Origin: a virus
Virus record (IMG/VR): IMGVR_UViG_3300044834_000021
Span: 1-50,516 of that record
Length of the DNA: 50,516 bases
Strand: one strand, 5' to 3'
Position numbers and translations under genes: made by a program. The stretch's first letter is position 1; every line of letters begins with the position of its first letter. A model generated the notes under the pieces. That model worked only from the letters and a program-made list of their open reading frames with translations. It was not told the DNA's origin and ran no database searches. Shown here in pieces: positions 28,870 through 36,167 of the stretch.

Positions 28870-29584
28870 CGACCTCCTCGCCGTTGACCGGCACGAGGCC
28901 GGACTCTACCTGCTCGGGCGTGGGATCGAGGTGCTCGACCTTGACCGGCGTGAGTCCGCGCTTCACGAGCGCCTCAAGTTCCTCCTCGGTCTCATCGCCC
29001 TTCACCACGTACTCGATGCGCTCGGGCTTGAACACCCGGAAGATGCCGGGCGTGAACTTGACCTCGCCGCGCCCGAGTTCCTTGTTGTCCACGATCGCCA
29101 TGATCGCCTTCCGGTGACCGAGGAAGACCCACGTCTTGCCGACCTCGAAGTCGCGAGGCACCTGCGAGATGCGGCGGCTCACGCCCATGCGCGCCGCCTC
29201 CTCGGTGAAGTGCGCGACCGTCGGGTAGAACTTCTCGCCGATCCACAGGAGGCCGACCTTCGTGAGGTCCTTGCCGTCGTCATCGAGGACCGTGCGGACG
29301 TAGCCCTCGCCCTTGATCTCGGTCGAGCGGCGCGATCCGAGCGGGCAGCGCCGGTCGTGTTGCTCGGTGCCGTGCTTGACGTGGCCGAAGAACTCCTCGC
29401 CGTCGATCCACGCGAAGCCGCGCGCGGGCTTGATCCCGCGCCTGCACGTCGGGCACTCCACCACGGGCAGCGGTAGCCGCTCACACGGCTCGCCTAGCCC
29501 GCCGCTCATGAGATAGAGGCCCCCGCCCTTCCTGTACCCGCAACCCCGTGGACCCTCTTGTAGGACCTGTACCTCGACCGCCAT
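28856..29584 (-). CDS. Conserved phage protein with zinc site, 242 aa
   Basis: ATG 29584. 'LYLMSGGLGEPCERLPLPVVECPTCRRGIKPARG' with C-x2-C, then a cysteine in 'DRRCPLGS', and later 'VGLLWIGEKFYPTVAHFTEEAARMGVSRRI' and 'KTWVFLGHRKAIM'. This combination recurs in many phage genomes as an unassigned protein; the Cys residues suggest a zinc-bound N-terminal domain. The C-terminal tail is acidic. Overlaps the next gene by 14 bases. Confidence 0.78.
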   Translation of the reverse strand: MAVEVQVLQEGPRGCGYRKGGGLYLMSGGLGEPCERLPLPVVECPTCRRGIKPARGFAWIDGEEFFGHVKHGTEQHDRRCPLGSRRSTEIKGEGYVRTVLDDDGKDLTKVGLLWIGEKFYPTVAHFTEEAARMGVSRRISQVPRDFEVGKTWVFLGHRKAIMAIVDNKELGRGEVKFTPGIFRVFKPERIEYVVKGDETEEELEALVKRGLTPVKVEHLDPTPEQVESGLVPVNGEEVDDGE

Positions 29585-29844
29585 TACCCTGCCTCCTCTT
29601 CGATTACGCGGAACGTGATGCGACCTTCGAGCGAGGTCGTGCGCACGATGCACGTCGTGTCCTTGTCCAACCGCTCGAATACGAGCGGCGAGATCGTGAC
29701 CGGCCCGGTCACCTTGAGGATCGCCGCGAGCATGAGGCGCATCTCGCTCGCGTTGCGAAGAAGATCGCCCACGACCCCCGACGCCTCGTCGAGCGTGCCC
29801 TCGGCGGCCTCGGCCCGGAGTCTCCATATCTCCGACGCGCGCAT
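29584..29844 (-). CDS. Hypothetical protein, 86 aa
   Basis: ATG 29844 overlaps the upstream stop (TGATG). MRASEIWRLRAEAAEGTLDE..., 'MLAAILKVTGPVTISPLVFERLDKDTTCIV'. Small alpha/beta protein. No family recognised. Confidence 0.66.
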   Translation of the reverse strand: MRASEIWRLRAEAAEGTLDEASGVVGDLLRNASEMRLMLAAILKVTGPVTISPLVFERLDKDTTCIVRTTSLEGRITFRVIEEEAG

Positions 29845-30044
29845 CACGGCGCGGTCACCTGATCGAGATACTCCCACGCGGCCGCCTCGAACTCGGCTTG
29901 CGTTGCCGGGTGTCGTCCGCGCACCCACTTGAGCCAATCGCAGAAGACCCACTCGAACGCGCCGCGACAGAACACGACGAGCGCGGAGTCACCCTCGACG
30001 AAGCGGTAGCCCAACTCGCGGACCTCGAAGCGTTGCCGCCTCAC
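29844..30044 (-). CDS. Hypothetical protein, 66 aa
   Basis: GTG 30044 (GTGA overlap). MRRQRFEVRELGYRFVEGDS..., 'FEWVFCDWLKWVRGRHPATQAEF', aromatic-rich. No motif recognised. Confidence 0.64.
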   Translation of the reverse strand: MRRQRFEVRELGYRFVEGDSALVVFCRGAFEWVFCDWLKWVRGRHPATQAEFEAAAWEYLDQVTAP

Positions 30045-31036
30045 TTCTTCTCCTCGGGGAAGAGGGCCTCGGTCTTCTTGCCGTTGCCGTTCTTCGGCTC
30101 CTCGAACTCCGGCGGCTTCTCGATCCCGATGGCGATGCGGATGGCCTGCACGTCGTCGGCTCCGCGCGAGGCGAAGTCGGCCCATAGGTCCTTCGCCGCC
30201 GTGCCCCGATAGCCGAGACCACGGAGCACCTTCTTGACATCATCGATCGTCTTCTTCGCGGCCGGGTCCTCCGCATCGACGAGCATCTTCCACGCCTTCG
30301 AGATCGGTTCGAGTTGCTCGGTCTTCACCGGATCGCCGTTGTCGGGCGGGCCTTGCTCGGCGACCTCTTCGGCGGGCGTCGGCGAGTGACCACCGAGGAC
30401 CGCGACCCATGAGTAGTTGAGGCGCGCGACCTTCGAGCCTGCGCGCGTCTGCGCCATTGAGCGCAGTTGGAAGAGAGGCACGGGGTCGGTGCCGATGAGC
30501 ACCTTCGCGCGCTTGCGGCGCTCGCCCTTGTCCTCGAACGTGGAGCGCCGATCGACAGGCCGCCCCGCGATCGCCTCGGGCGTGTCGTCCACCCACTCGT
30601 ACTTGTTCTTCTCGCGCCACTTCGGCTCGTCGGTGAGGCACGTCATCGAGGCGGAGATGTCGGTGCGCCTGCCCGTGCGGATGTCCACGAGGTACGCCAC
30701 GGCCTCGTAGCCGTACACGTGGACGGGCTTGCCGGGCACGATCTCGATGGTGCCGAGGTCGATGAAGCGCGTCTCGTCGATCGGTGTCGCGATCGCGCGG
30801 CCGAAGAACGTGGTGACGAGCGACCAATCCTCGAACTCTAGGTAGCGTTCGTTGTTCATCATCACCCGCTCCTTGAGCGGCTTGCGGTCCATGACCGCGT
30901 TGAGCGCCTTCGCGGCGCGCTCGCCGTCGCGGATGATGAGGTCGGGGTCGCGCGCGATCTGCGTGAACTGTCCCTCGATGATCGCGAGCGCGCTTTCCCT
31001 GCGCTCACTATCGGTTTCGCGTTCCTCTATCGCCAT
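30041..31036 (-). CDS. Conserved phage protein, possible recombination-associated, 331 aa
   Basis: ATG 31036 with AGGAG 8 bases upstream. Segments 'NNERYLEFEDWSLVTTFFGRAIATP', 'VHVYGYEAVAYLVDIRTGRR' and 'FQLRSMAQTRAGSKVARLN...TPAEEV' follow a widespread phage family ('EGW..LG...SMAQTRA.SKA.R'), often found near recombination genes. The C-terminal half (about 230-331) is charged and helical. Function is not established; a DNA-annealing or accessory role is an inference. Confidence 0.72.
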   Translation of the reverse strand: MAIEERETDSERRESALAIIEGQFTQIARDPDLIIRDGERAAKALNAVMDRKPLKERVMMNNERYLEFEDWSLVTTFFGRAIATPIDETRFIDLGTIEIVPGKPVHVYGYEAVAYLVDIRTGRRTDISASMTCLTDEPKWREKNKYEWVDDTPEAIAGRPVDRRSTFEDKGERRKRAKVLIGTDPVPLFQLRSMAQTRAGSKVARLNYSWVAVLGGHSPTPAEEVAEQGPPDNGDPVKTEQLEPISKAWKMLVDAEDPAAKKTIDDVKKVLRGLGYRGTAAKDLWADFASRGADDVQAIRIAIGIEKPPEFEEPKNGNGKKTEALFPEEKK

Positions 31037-31069
31037 CGTTGGTCTCCTATCCTTCCGAGTCCGCAGACT

Positions 31070-31633
31070 CTAGCGCGTCTTGATCTCGACCGTTGGCTCG
31101 GCCCTGCGGCGGAGCGTGTCGATCTTCTCCTTGACCTCTTTGCGCGCGACCTTGTAGATCGCGTTGATGCCGGTGTGATTCACGACGAGGCGCACCGGGG
31201 GCTTGCCGCACTTCGGGCAGGCCGGGAACGCCATCCACTCGTGGCCGTCGTGCGAGCACTTGAGCGCGAACTCGACCGCCGTGTCCGCGATCGCCTTGTC
31301 GAGTTGCTCCTGCGTGAAGTCGTCGCCGACGTAGGTCGTGAGGAACTTGAGGAGCGCGCGGGCTTCCCACTCTTCCATCTGCCACGCGCCATCCTTGAGG
31401 CCGTACACGGTCGCGCCGTACACGCGCTGCCTGCCCTCGCGGTCCTTGAGGTGCGCGCGGACCATCATCTCGCCGAGGCCCTTGATCTCCATGAGCCGCC
31501 GGATGCGACGATGCACCTCGGGCAGGATCGCGAGCGAGACTTCGAGATCGATGAGCGGCGACACGACCTTGACCTCGGGGTCGAGGAGGAGGTCCACCTC
31601 TTTGTCGGGCGTGGTCGCGAGTCCTCGCTTCAC
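31070..31633 (-). CDS. Hypothetical protein, 187 aa
   Basis: MKRGLATTPDKEVDLLLDPE..., 'ILPEVHRRIRRLMEIKGLGEMMVRAHLKDREGRQRVYGATV', then 'FPACPKCGKPPVRL' with C-x2-C and a helical basic tail 'KEVKEKIDTLRRRA'. Probably zinc-binding at the C-terminal part. No family recognised. Coupled to the LuxR-type gene upstream by a four-base overlap. Confidence 0.7.
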   Translation of the reverse strand: MKRGLATTPDKEVDLLLDPEVKVVSPLIDLEVSLAILPEVHRRIRRLMEIKGLGEMMVRAHLKDREGRQRVYGATVYGLKDGAWQMEEWEARALLKFLTTYVGDDFTQEQLDKAIADTAVEFALKCSHDGHEWMAFPACPKCGKPPVRLVVNHTGINAIYKVARKEVKEKIDTLRRRAEPTVEIKTR

Positions 31634-31998
31634 CTGAGCCTCCCCGAGCGGAAGGCGTGCGCGACGAGCGCCGCGCGCGAGTCCACCCCGGCCGCCTCGA
31701 AGAGTGCGTCGAGGGTGTTCTTCACGTAGTCAGTCGAGTAGCCGAGCGCCTCGGCGATCTCGGGGTTGGTGCGCCCGTCGGCGACGAGATCGAGGATGTG
31801 CTGCCCGAGCATCGCCTGCGAGTGCACGATCCCGCGCTGCACGAGGAGCCGCTCGATCGAGACGATCTCGGCGGTCATGAGGTTGGCGCGCTTCTGCCAC
31901 GTCTCCACGCGGCCGCGCGCCTTCGTGCGTTGCTTCGCGAGCCAATCGCGGCGGTCCACAAGGTCCTGCGTGGAACGCTCCTCGTTAGTCGCGATCAT
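31630..31998 (-). CDS. LuxR-type HTH regulator with coiled coil, 122 aa
   Basis: Residues 65-120 'HILDLVADGRTNPEIAEALGYSTDYVKNTLDALFEAAGVDSRAALVAHAF' follow the GerE/LuxR pattern (LvA-G-tN-EIA--LG-S--tVKn-l--lf---GV-sRa-lva-A). Residues 10-60 are a charged helix likely to dimerise it. There is no receiver or autoinducer domain. LuxR-type dimers often bind palindromes, so the inverted repeat at 32432-32450 upstream is a candidate target for autoregulation. Confidence 0.85.
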   Translation of the reverse strand: MIATNEERSTQDLVDRRDWLAKQRTKARGRVETWQKRANLMTAEIVSIERLLVQRGIVHSQAMLGQHILDLVADGRTNPEIAEALGYSTDYVKNTLDALFEAAGVDSRAALVAHAFRSGRLR

Positions 31999-32404
31999 CG
32001 CCGCCCTCCCATCCCGGCATCGCGTTGTGCGAGGTCGTGGACTTGAGCCACCGCTCCATGAGACGGCCGCGCTCGATGATCTCGGCCTGCGTCAACTCGA
32101 CCGTGATCTGCTTGGGCAGCGCGTGCTCCCACCCCCTGAGCGTGGACTCGCGCACGATCGAGAACTCGCAGATGCCGCACACGGATCGGAGCGGCTTCAC
32201 CTCGGGCGGCAGGACGGCTTCGACGTACTCCTGCGCGTTCCTCGGCGCGCGGTCGCGGCCGCACTTGCAGAAGCCGTCCGGCTGCGTCGGGTCCATGAAG
32301 AAGCACGGGCGCTCGCCCCACTCGATCGTGTGATGGTCGAGGTGCTTACAGTCGGGGCAGCGCCGGGGTCGCTCGTTGTGGAACAGTCCGACGAGATGCT
32401 TCAC
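31985..32404 (-). CDS. Zinc-cluster protein, 139 aa
   Basis: GTG 32404 with GGAAGGGAGG upstream. 'RRCPDCKHLDHHTIEW' (C-x2-C plus His), 'DGFCKCGRDRAP' (C-x-C) and 'RSVCGICEFSIVRES' (C-x2-C) provide three cysteine pairs. The C-terminus is helical. Probably holds two zinc ions. First gene of a unit controlled by the palindrome-bearing promoter at 32432-32459. Function unknown. Confidence 0.72.
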   Translation of the reverse strand: MKHLVGLFHNERPRRCPDCKHLDHHTIEWGERPCFFMDPTQPDGFCKCGRDRAPRNAQEYVEAVLPPEVKPLRSVCGICEFSIVRESTLRGWEHALPKQITVELTQAEIIERGRLMERWLKSTTSHNAMPGWEGGDDRD

Positions 32405-32431
32405 GCCCTGCCTCCCTTCCGAGTTGCGAGA

Positions 32432-32459
32432 AGTATATGGCTCATATACTCGTCGTCAA
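32432..32459 (-). promoter_or_regulatory. Promoter with a 19-bp palindrome replacing the second repeat
   Basis: Minus strand: -35 TTGACG (32459-32454) and -10 TATACT (32437-32432), spacer 16. The first repeat unit TGACGAC is present, but instead of the second there is a perfect inverted repeat AGTATATG (32432-32439), 3-base spacer, CATATACT (32443-32450). The palindrome covers the -10 and most of the spacer, so binding there would block transcription. Confidence 0.72.
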
Positions 32460-33457
32460 CTGTCGTCGCCGTCCGCGAGTTCCATGAGCCGGTCGGCCTC
32501 CTCGTCCTCGGCCTTGCGCTCGGCCGTGCCCTCCTCGATCTCCTCCTCCACGCGGTCCTCGTCGAGCGTCGAGGCGATGTCGCCCCATTGCTCGGCCGCC
32601 ACGCGGAGCCGGGCGCGCGCGTCCTCTTCCTTCGTGACCGCCTCATCCCACGCATCCTGATCGCGCAGTTCGAGCACCTCGCGCCGGACGAGACCGACGA
32701 GCACGTTGGGGTCGAGGGCGTCCAACTCCCACGACTCATCGCCGTACTCGCGCTCATACGCCTCGAAGCGCGAGTCGGTCACCTTCGCGGGGTTGGGCGG
32801 CGGGTTGTACCGCTCGATCTGATCGGTGTTGAGCGCAAGCCTGCGGAAGTCGAGCGCCCGCACCCCGAAGATGCCGAGGCGGTTCTCGATGTCGCGGCTC
32901 ATATCCATGCCGCTCGGATCGTGGTCGCCGAAGTGCAGGATCGTGACCTTCTGCCCGGCACGCTCGAAGGCGCGGAGCCGGATCGATGCGCCCCACATCT
33001 CGGACTGCGACACGTAGCCCCGGCAGGACAGGTACGGCACGTCGAGCGGAACGCAGGCGCGCTCCATGATCCCGGCGAGGGCCTCCTTCTCGACCCACAC
33101 CTCGATGCGCTTGCCCTGCTCGGCCCACTTGTCGATGCGGAACGAGGACGCCGCCGACTTCACCACGTCGGCCGGATCGTCCCAATGCGAGACCTTCTCA
33201 AGTTCGCGCGTGCGGTCCACGATCGCGTCCCAATCGATGAGACCCGCCATGCGGCCATCGTCGATGATGCCGCCGAGCCGCTTGTATTCCTGCACGCGGT
33301 TGGGGATGAGATCGCGCGCGACGAATTGGTAGTAAATCTGCCGGAGCGTGAGCGTGAAGCCCTGCGCTTGGTACTCGCGGATGATCGCGTTTGCCTGCGC
33401 GATGATCTTCGCCTTGACCGGCGAGACGACCTGATCTGAATACCTGATCTTCGGCAT
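32456..33457 (-). CDS. Spo11/TopVI-A-like TOPRIM protein, 333 aa
   Basis: Residues 35-55 'TLTLRQIYYQFVARDLIPN' form a winged-helix segment with a Tyr pair (Y42/Y43) where Spo11/TopVI-A has its catalytic tyrosine (RDIYY). A TOPRIM domain follows: E124 in 'IEVWVEKEAL' and D178/D180 in 'LHFGDHDPSGMDMS' (GDHDPSG). The C-terminal 100 residues are acidic and helical. It should bind Mg2+ and could cleave or nick DNA through a tyrosine. Similar single proteins occur in many phages without a TopVI-B partner. Role in phage DNA processing or interference is unproven. Directly follows the SAM-fold gene. Confidence 0.78.
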   Translation of the reverse strand: MPKIRYSDQVVSPVKAKIIAQANAIIREYQAQGFTLTLRQIYYQFVARDLIPNRVQEYKRLGGIIDDGRMAGLIDWDAIVDRTRELEKVSHWDDPADVVKSAASSFRIDKWAEQGKRIEVWVEKEALAGIMERACVPLDVPYLSCRGYVSQSEMWGASIRLRAFERAGQKVTILHFGDHDPSGMDMSRDIENRLGIFGVRALDFRRLALNTDQIERYNPPPNPAKVTDSRFEAYEREYGDESWELDALDPNVLVGLVRREVLELRDQDAWDEAVTKEEDARARLRVAAEQWGDIASTLDEDRVEEEIEEGTAERKAEDEEADRLMELADGDDS

Positions 33458-34111
33458 CTAAACCGCCACGCCCCGGCGACCGACCCGGCTCGTGCGACCC
33501 GTCGGCGTCCTCCACTTGATCGGACTGCTGCCCCACGCGCCGATCGCGCCACCCTTGCGGAGCCACTTCTTGTAGCGCACCTTGAGCCGCTTGATCTCGG
33601 GGTCCTCTTCCTTCGTCGAGTTCTCCCATATGTCCATGTAGATCGTGTCGAAGAACTCGAACTCGCCGGGCTGCCACTTGAACACGTCGCCCTCGACGAT
33701 CTTCGCATCGAGGCGCACCGTCGGCGCGACGAGCGCGATCACGTCGGGATTCTTCTCGATCACCGTGACCGAGCGCACATCCTCGCGGCCGCGCAGTTCT
33801 TCGAGGATGAGACCGAGGCCGAGACCGCCGATGAGCACGTCGCCCTTCACGTGGTCGAGGAACGGCAGGTTGGTGATGAACTCCATGTTGGTCGAGGACA
33901 TCATCAATGCCCCGTCGATCTCAAGTTTCACGTACTTGCCCGGAGGCGTGTACGCGAGTTGCCGCTCCGTGTGGGACTTCGCGCGGATCGCGCCCCACTC
34001 GATGTCGTGCCGAGTCACCTCGTAGAGCACGATCTCGGCGCTGCCCTGCTTCTTGATCGGGTAGCGCGCGAACAACTCCTCGCCGTTCGGCTGCCACATT
34101 GGCTTGTTCAA
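33458..34111 (-). CDS. Class I SAM-fold protein, spermidine-synthase-like, 217 aa
   Basis: TTG 34111 is chosen because GGAAGGGG lies seven bases upstream and the promoter at 34136 fits; ATG 34099 is the alternative. Motif I 'VLIGGLGLGLILEEL' (92-106), acidic residue E119 ('VTVIEKNPDVI') and 'VEGDVF' (139-144) then 'IYMDIWE' (157-163) define the nucleotide-binding Rossmann fold of methyltransferases and aminopropyltransferases. Substrate cannot be told. Ends one base before the TOPRIM gene. Confidence 0.78.
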   Translation of the reverse strand: MNKPMWQPNGEELFARYPIKKQGSAEIVLYEVTRHDIEWGAIRAKSHTERQLAYTPPGKYVKLEIDGALMMSSTNMEFITNLPFLDHVKGDVLIGGLGLGLILEELRGREDVRSVTVIEKNPDVIALVAPTVRLDAKIVEGDVFKWQPGEFEFFDTIYMDIWENSTKEEDPEIKRLKVRYKKWLRKGGAIGAWGSSPIKWRTPTGRTSRVGRRGVAV

Positions 34112-35430
34112 TTGGTCACCCCTTCCGTTGCGCCCACCGTAGCCGTGTCGTCGCCTGTCGTCAAGAGGGCGACGAACGCGCCCCGCGTGACGAGCGTTTG
34201 TTTCATCCCGTTCCATTCCTCGTGAGCCTTCACCGTGGCCTTGATCTTCACCACGTCGCCCTGCGCGATGCCCCGCTCCATCGGCACCTTCTTCTCGTCG
34301 TCGTGGAACTCGCCGGTCGGGACCCGCAGGCCGCTCGACGAAAACCACTTCGCCACGTTGCCCTTCTCGTCCTCGAACGTGTAGAGGAGCGAGTCGCCGA
34401 AGTCGCTCGGGATCACCTTCGGCTCCCTCACCAACTTGAGCGTCATCACTTGCCGCTTGCCGATCTCGCCGATCCACTCGGTCGGGTGCTCGGCCTTCGC
34501 CTTCTCGATCGCGTGCGCCTTCTCCTCGGCCCGGCCCTTCGCGCTCGGGATCGAGGCGAAGATGCCCCACGTGCGCTGCTCGATGTACTCCATGCCCGAG
34601 ACCACGCCGACGTTGTACCGATAGTCCTCGGTGCTCGGGTCCGCGTCCTCGCCCCACGCCCGCGCCCACTCGATGATCTCCCGAGCCTTCGCCCGTTCGT
34701 CCTCGGTCACCGCGATCCGTGTCGAGCCGCCGATGATCTCGCTGATCCGCTGCACCGTCGAGGGCGTCTTCGGCGGGTTGGCCTTCGCCTTCGAGATGAA
34801 GCCCTCGGCCGCGATGATCCGCAGCGCGAGCGCCATGAAGTCCTCGGCGTTCACCCGGTAGTAGCCGTGGCCGGTCGGCCGATCTCCGCCGTCCTCGTCC
34901 TCGGCATACCCGCCGAAGTCGAGCGAGGTGAGGAACTCGGCCTGCGCCGCGAGCGTCTCGGGCGATGTCGTGCGGATGAAGTCCGCGAGGCAGTTCCGGC
35001 CCACGAGCGCCGTCCGGCCGTCCTCGTGTTGCACCACGAAGGCGGCGAGCCTGCGCCTGATCTTGTGGCAATGGTCGCAGTCGTCGGGCGAAGCCTTGAG
35101 GTACGGCGCGGGGAGCGTGGCCCCCTCGGCGACCTTGATGAGCACTTGCCCTTCCACGTGCTTGAGCGCCGCGATGAAGTGCCACCCGGCGAGTACCGGC
35201 GTGGTGCCCTCGATCTTCGTGATGGCGTACCGGAACTCCTCCCGCACGCCGTCGGTCTCGATCACCTTGATCTCGGTGCGCAGCACCGTGACCACGATCG
35301 GCGGGAGCGCGAGCCGCTTCGCCCGCTTGTTGAGCCGCTCCACGTCGTACCGCAGTCGCGCGAGGTTGCCCTCGGGAATGCGATACTCCGCCTTCGGCTC
35401 CTGCTCGGGGGTGGTCTCGATCTCTTGCAC
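34108..35430 (-). CDS. Leaderless conserved phage/plasmid protein, 440 aa
   Basis: GTG 35430 begins six bases after the -10 box, so the mRNA has no leader. Residues 15-110 are an N-terminal beta-rich part. Residues 114-160 'CDHCHKIRRRLAAFVVQHE...ALVGRNCLADFIR' form a zinc-site motif (C-x2-C...C) that recurs in proteins of phages and mobile plasmids. The middle is helical ('SKAKANPPKTPSTVQRI'), and the C-terminal 100 residues form strands ('GDSLLYTFEDEKGNVAKWFSS', 'IAQGDVVKIKATVKAHEEWNG') like an OB fold. Function unknown; single-strand nucleic-acid binding is possible. Confidence 0.78.
   Translation of the reverse strand: MQEIETTPEQEPKAEYRIPEGNLARLRYDVERLNKRAKRLALPPIVVTVLRTEIKVIETDGVREEFRYAITKIEGTTPVLAGWHFIAALKHVEGQVLIKVAEGATLPAPYLKASPDDCDHCHKIRRRLAAFVVQHEDGRTALVGRNCLADFIRTTSPETLAAQAEFLTSLDFGGYAEDEDGGDRPTGHGYYRVNAEDFMALALRIIAAEGFISKAKANPPKTPSTVQRISEIIGGSTRIAVTEDERAKAREIIEWARAWGEDADPSTEDYRYNVGVVSGMEYIEQRTWGIFASIPSAKGRAEEKAHAIEKAKAEHPTEWIGEIGKRQVMTLKLVREPKVIPSDFGDSLLYTFEDEKGNVAKWFSSSGLRVPTGEFHDDEKKVPMERGIAQGDVVKIKATVKAHEEWNGMKQTLVTRGAFVALLTTGDDTATVGATEGVTN
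34136..34164 (-). promoter_or_regulatory. Direct-repeat promoter for the SAM-fold/TOPRIM unit
   Basis: Minus strand: TTGACG (34164-34159), 17-bp spacer, TACGGT (34141-34136), repeat units TGACGAC and CGACGAC 10 bp apart. It lies in the 3' end of the upstream gene. A leader with GGAAGGGG precedes TTG 34111. Confidence 0.85.
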
Positions 35431-35436
35431 GGGCCT

Positions 35437-35465
35437 AGCGTACCCGCGTCGTCACCTGTCGTCAA
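35437..35465 (-). promoter_or_regulatory. Direct-repeat promoter, leaderless, for the 35430 gene
   Basis: Minus strand: TTGACG (35465-35460), 17-bp spacer, TACGCT (35442-35437), two TGACGAC units 10 bp apart. GTG 35430 follows after six bases. Divergent partner of the promoter at 35500-35528, with 34 bases between the two -35 elements. Confidence 0.88.
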
Positions 35466-35499
35466 GTGCCACCGTTCTCGGGTGCGCGGCCGCCGGGGC

Positions 35500-35528
35500 T
35501 TGACGACACCGGACGACGGGTGTACGGT
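35500..35528 (+). promoter_or_regulatory. Direct-repeat promoter for the 35556 gene
   Basis: TTGACG (35500-35505), 17-bp spacer, TACGGT (35523-35528). Units TGACGAC and GGACGAC lie 10 bp apart; the linker is ACC-like rather than AGG. RNA start near 35535. The leader carries GAGGAGG before ATG 35556. Confidence 0.84.
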
Positions 35529-35555
35529 TCGGCGAAACAACGAGGAGGCGCACCA

Positions 35556-35825
35556 ATGCGCGCGACCAAGAAGGGGAGCAAGGCCACGCGGGATCGTAAG
35601 AACGATCTCTACGCGCGCGGCGTGCCCTCGGCGACGACCATCAAGGAGATCAAGCACCTCGCGGCCGTGAAGCGCACGACCGTCGGCGACATCATCCACC
35701 GGGAGCACGCGGTCGTCCGCGATCTGCGCACGCTCCTGAGCACGAGCGCCGAGGCCGAGCCGTTCGATCGCGCCGCGATCGAGGACTCGCTCACGAAGCA
35801 CGGCCTCGCGGCGGAGACGGTGTGA
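35556..35825 (+). CDS. Small putative DNA-binding regulator, 89 aa
   Basis: ATG 35556 with GAGGAGG upstream; longer in-frame starts would read through the promoter. Very basic N-terminus (MRATKKGSKATRDRKNDLYA). 'ATTIKEIKHLAAVKRTTVGDIIHREH' has the strand-helix-turn-helix look of ribbon-helix-helix or HTH proteins. RHH proteins typically bind direct repeats with about 10-bp spacing, and this gene is driven by one copy of such a repeat, so it is the best candidate for the regulator of the eight-promoter set. The assignment is inferred. Confidence 0.6.
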   Translation: MRATKKGSKATRDRKNDLYARGVPSATTIKEIKHLAAVKRTTVGDIIHREHAVVRDLRTLLSTSAEAEPFDRAAIEDSLTKHGLAAETV

Positions 35826-36007
35826 CGCCGATCGAGCGCGCGATCGCGGCGTCGAGCCGCATCACCGAGGCGCGCATCGAGATCGGCAAGTTGCAGCGTG
35901 CCGAGGCCGAGCAACACAAGATCATCAACCTCGCGCACGCCGAGGTGGACACCTTCCTCGCGTTGATCCGCGACGGCGCGATCGCGGCGGAGGGATCGCC
36001 CTTCTAA
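35822..36007 (+). CDS. Small helical protein, 61 aa
   Basis: GTG 35822 overlaps the upstream TGA (GTGA). MTPIERAIAASSRITEARIE..., 'LQRAEAEQHKIINLAHAEVDTFLALIRDG', a single helical hairpin. Could partner the upstream regulator. The terminator follows within four bases. Confidence 0.65.
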   Translation: MTPIERAIAASSRITEARIEIGKLQRAEAEQHKIINLAHAEVDTFLALIRDGAIAAEGSPF

Positions 36008-36010
36008 CGA

Positions 36011-36040
36011 ACGGCCCGGCCGTGAGAGCGGTCGGGCCGT
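36011..36040 (+). terminator. Hairpin terminator after the 35556-36007 unit
   Basis: ACGGCCCGGCCG (36011-36022) and CGGTCGGGCCGT (36029-36040) form a 12-bp stem with one G-U pair, loop TGAGAG, followed by CGTCTTCC. Insulates against the convergent lysis genes. Confidence 0.82.
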
Positions 36041-36113
36041 CGTCTTCCTCCGTGATGAGGCGAGTGATCTACGCGGCTTTGAGCCTCCCGGCTACCCGCG
36101 CATGGGACACCTC

Positions 36114-36132
36114 CGGCGTCGTCTTGACGCCG
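36114..36132. repeat. Short hairpin between converging units
   Basis: CGGCGTC (36114-36120), loop GTCTT, GACGCCG (36126-36132), then ATTGTTT on the plus strand. May act as a second terminator for the plus unit. The remaining part of 36041-36167 holds no gene; it contains ACGTGTG...CACACGT repeats of uncertain meaning. Confidence 0.45.
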
Positions 36133-36167
36133 ATTGTTTCACGTGTGTCAGAGCACACAGGCACACG

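Noticed and set aside
36137-36164. ACGTGTG...CACACGT and shorter GTGTG/CACAC pairs
   Set aside because: Low-complexity GT/CA stretch gives many alternative pairings; no clear single structure.
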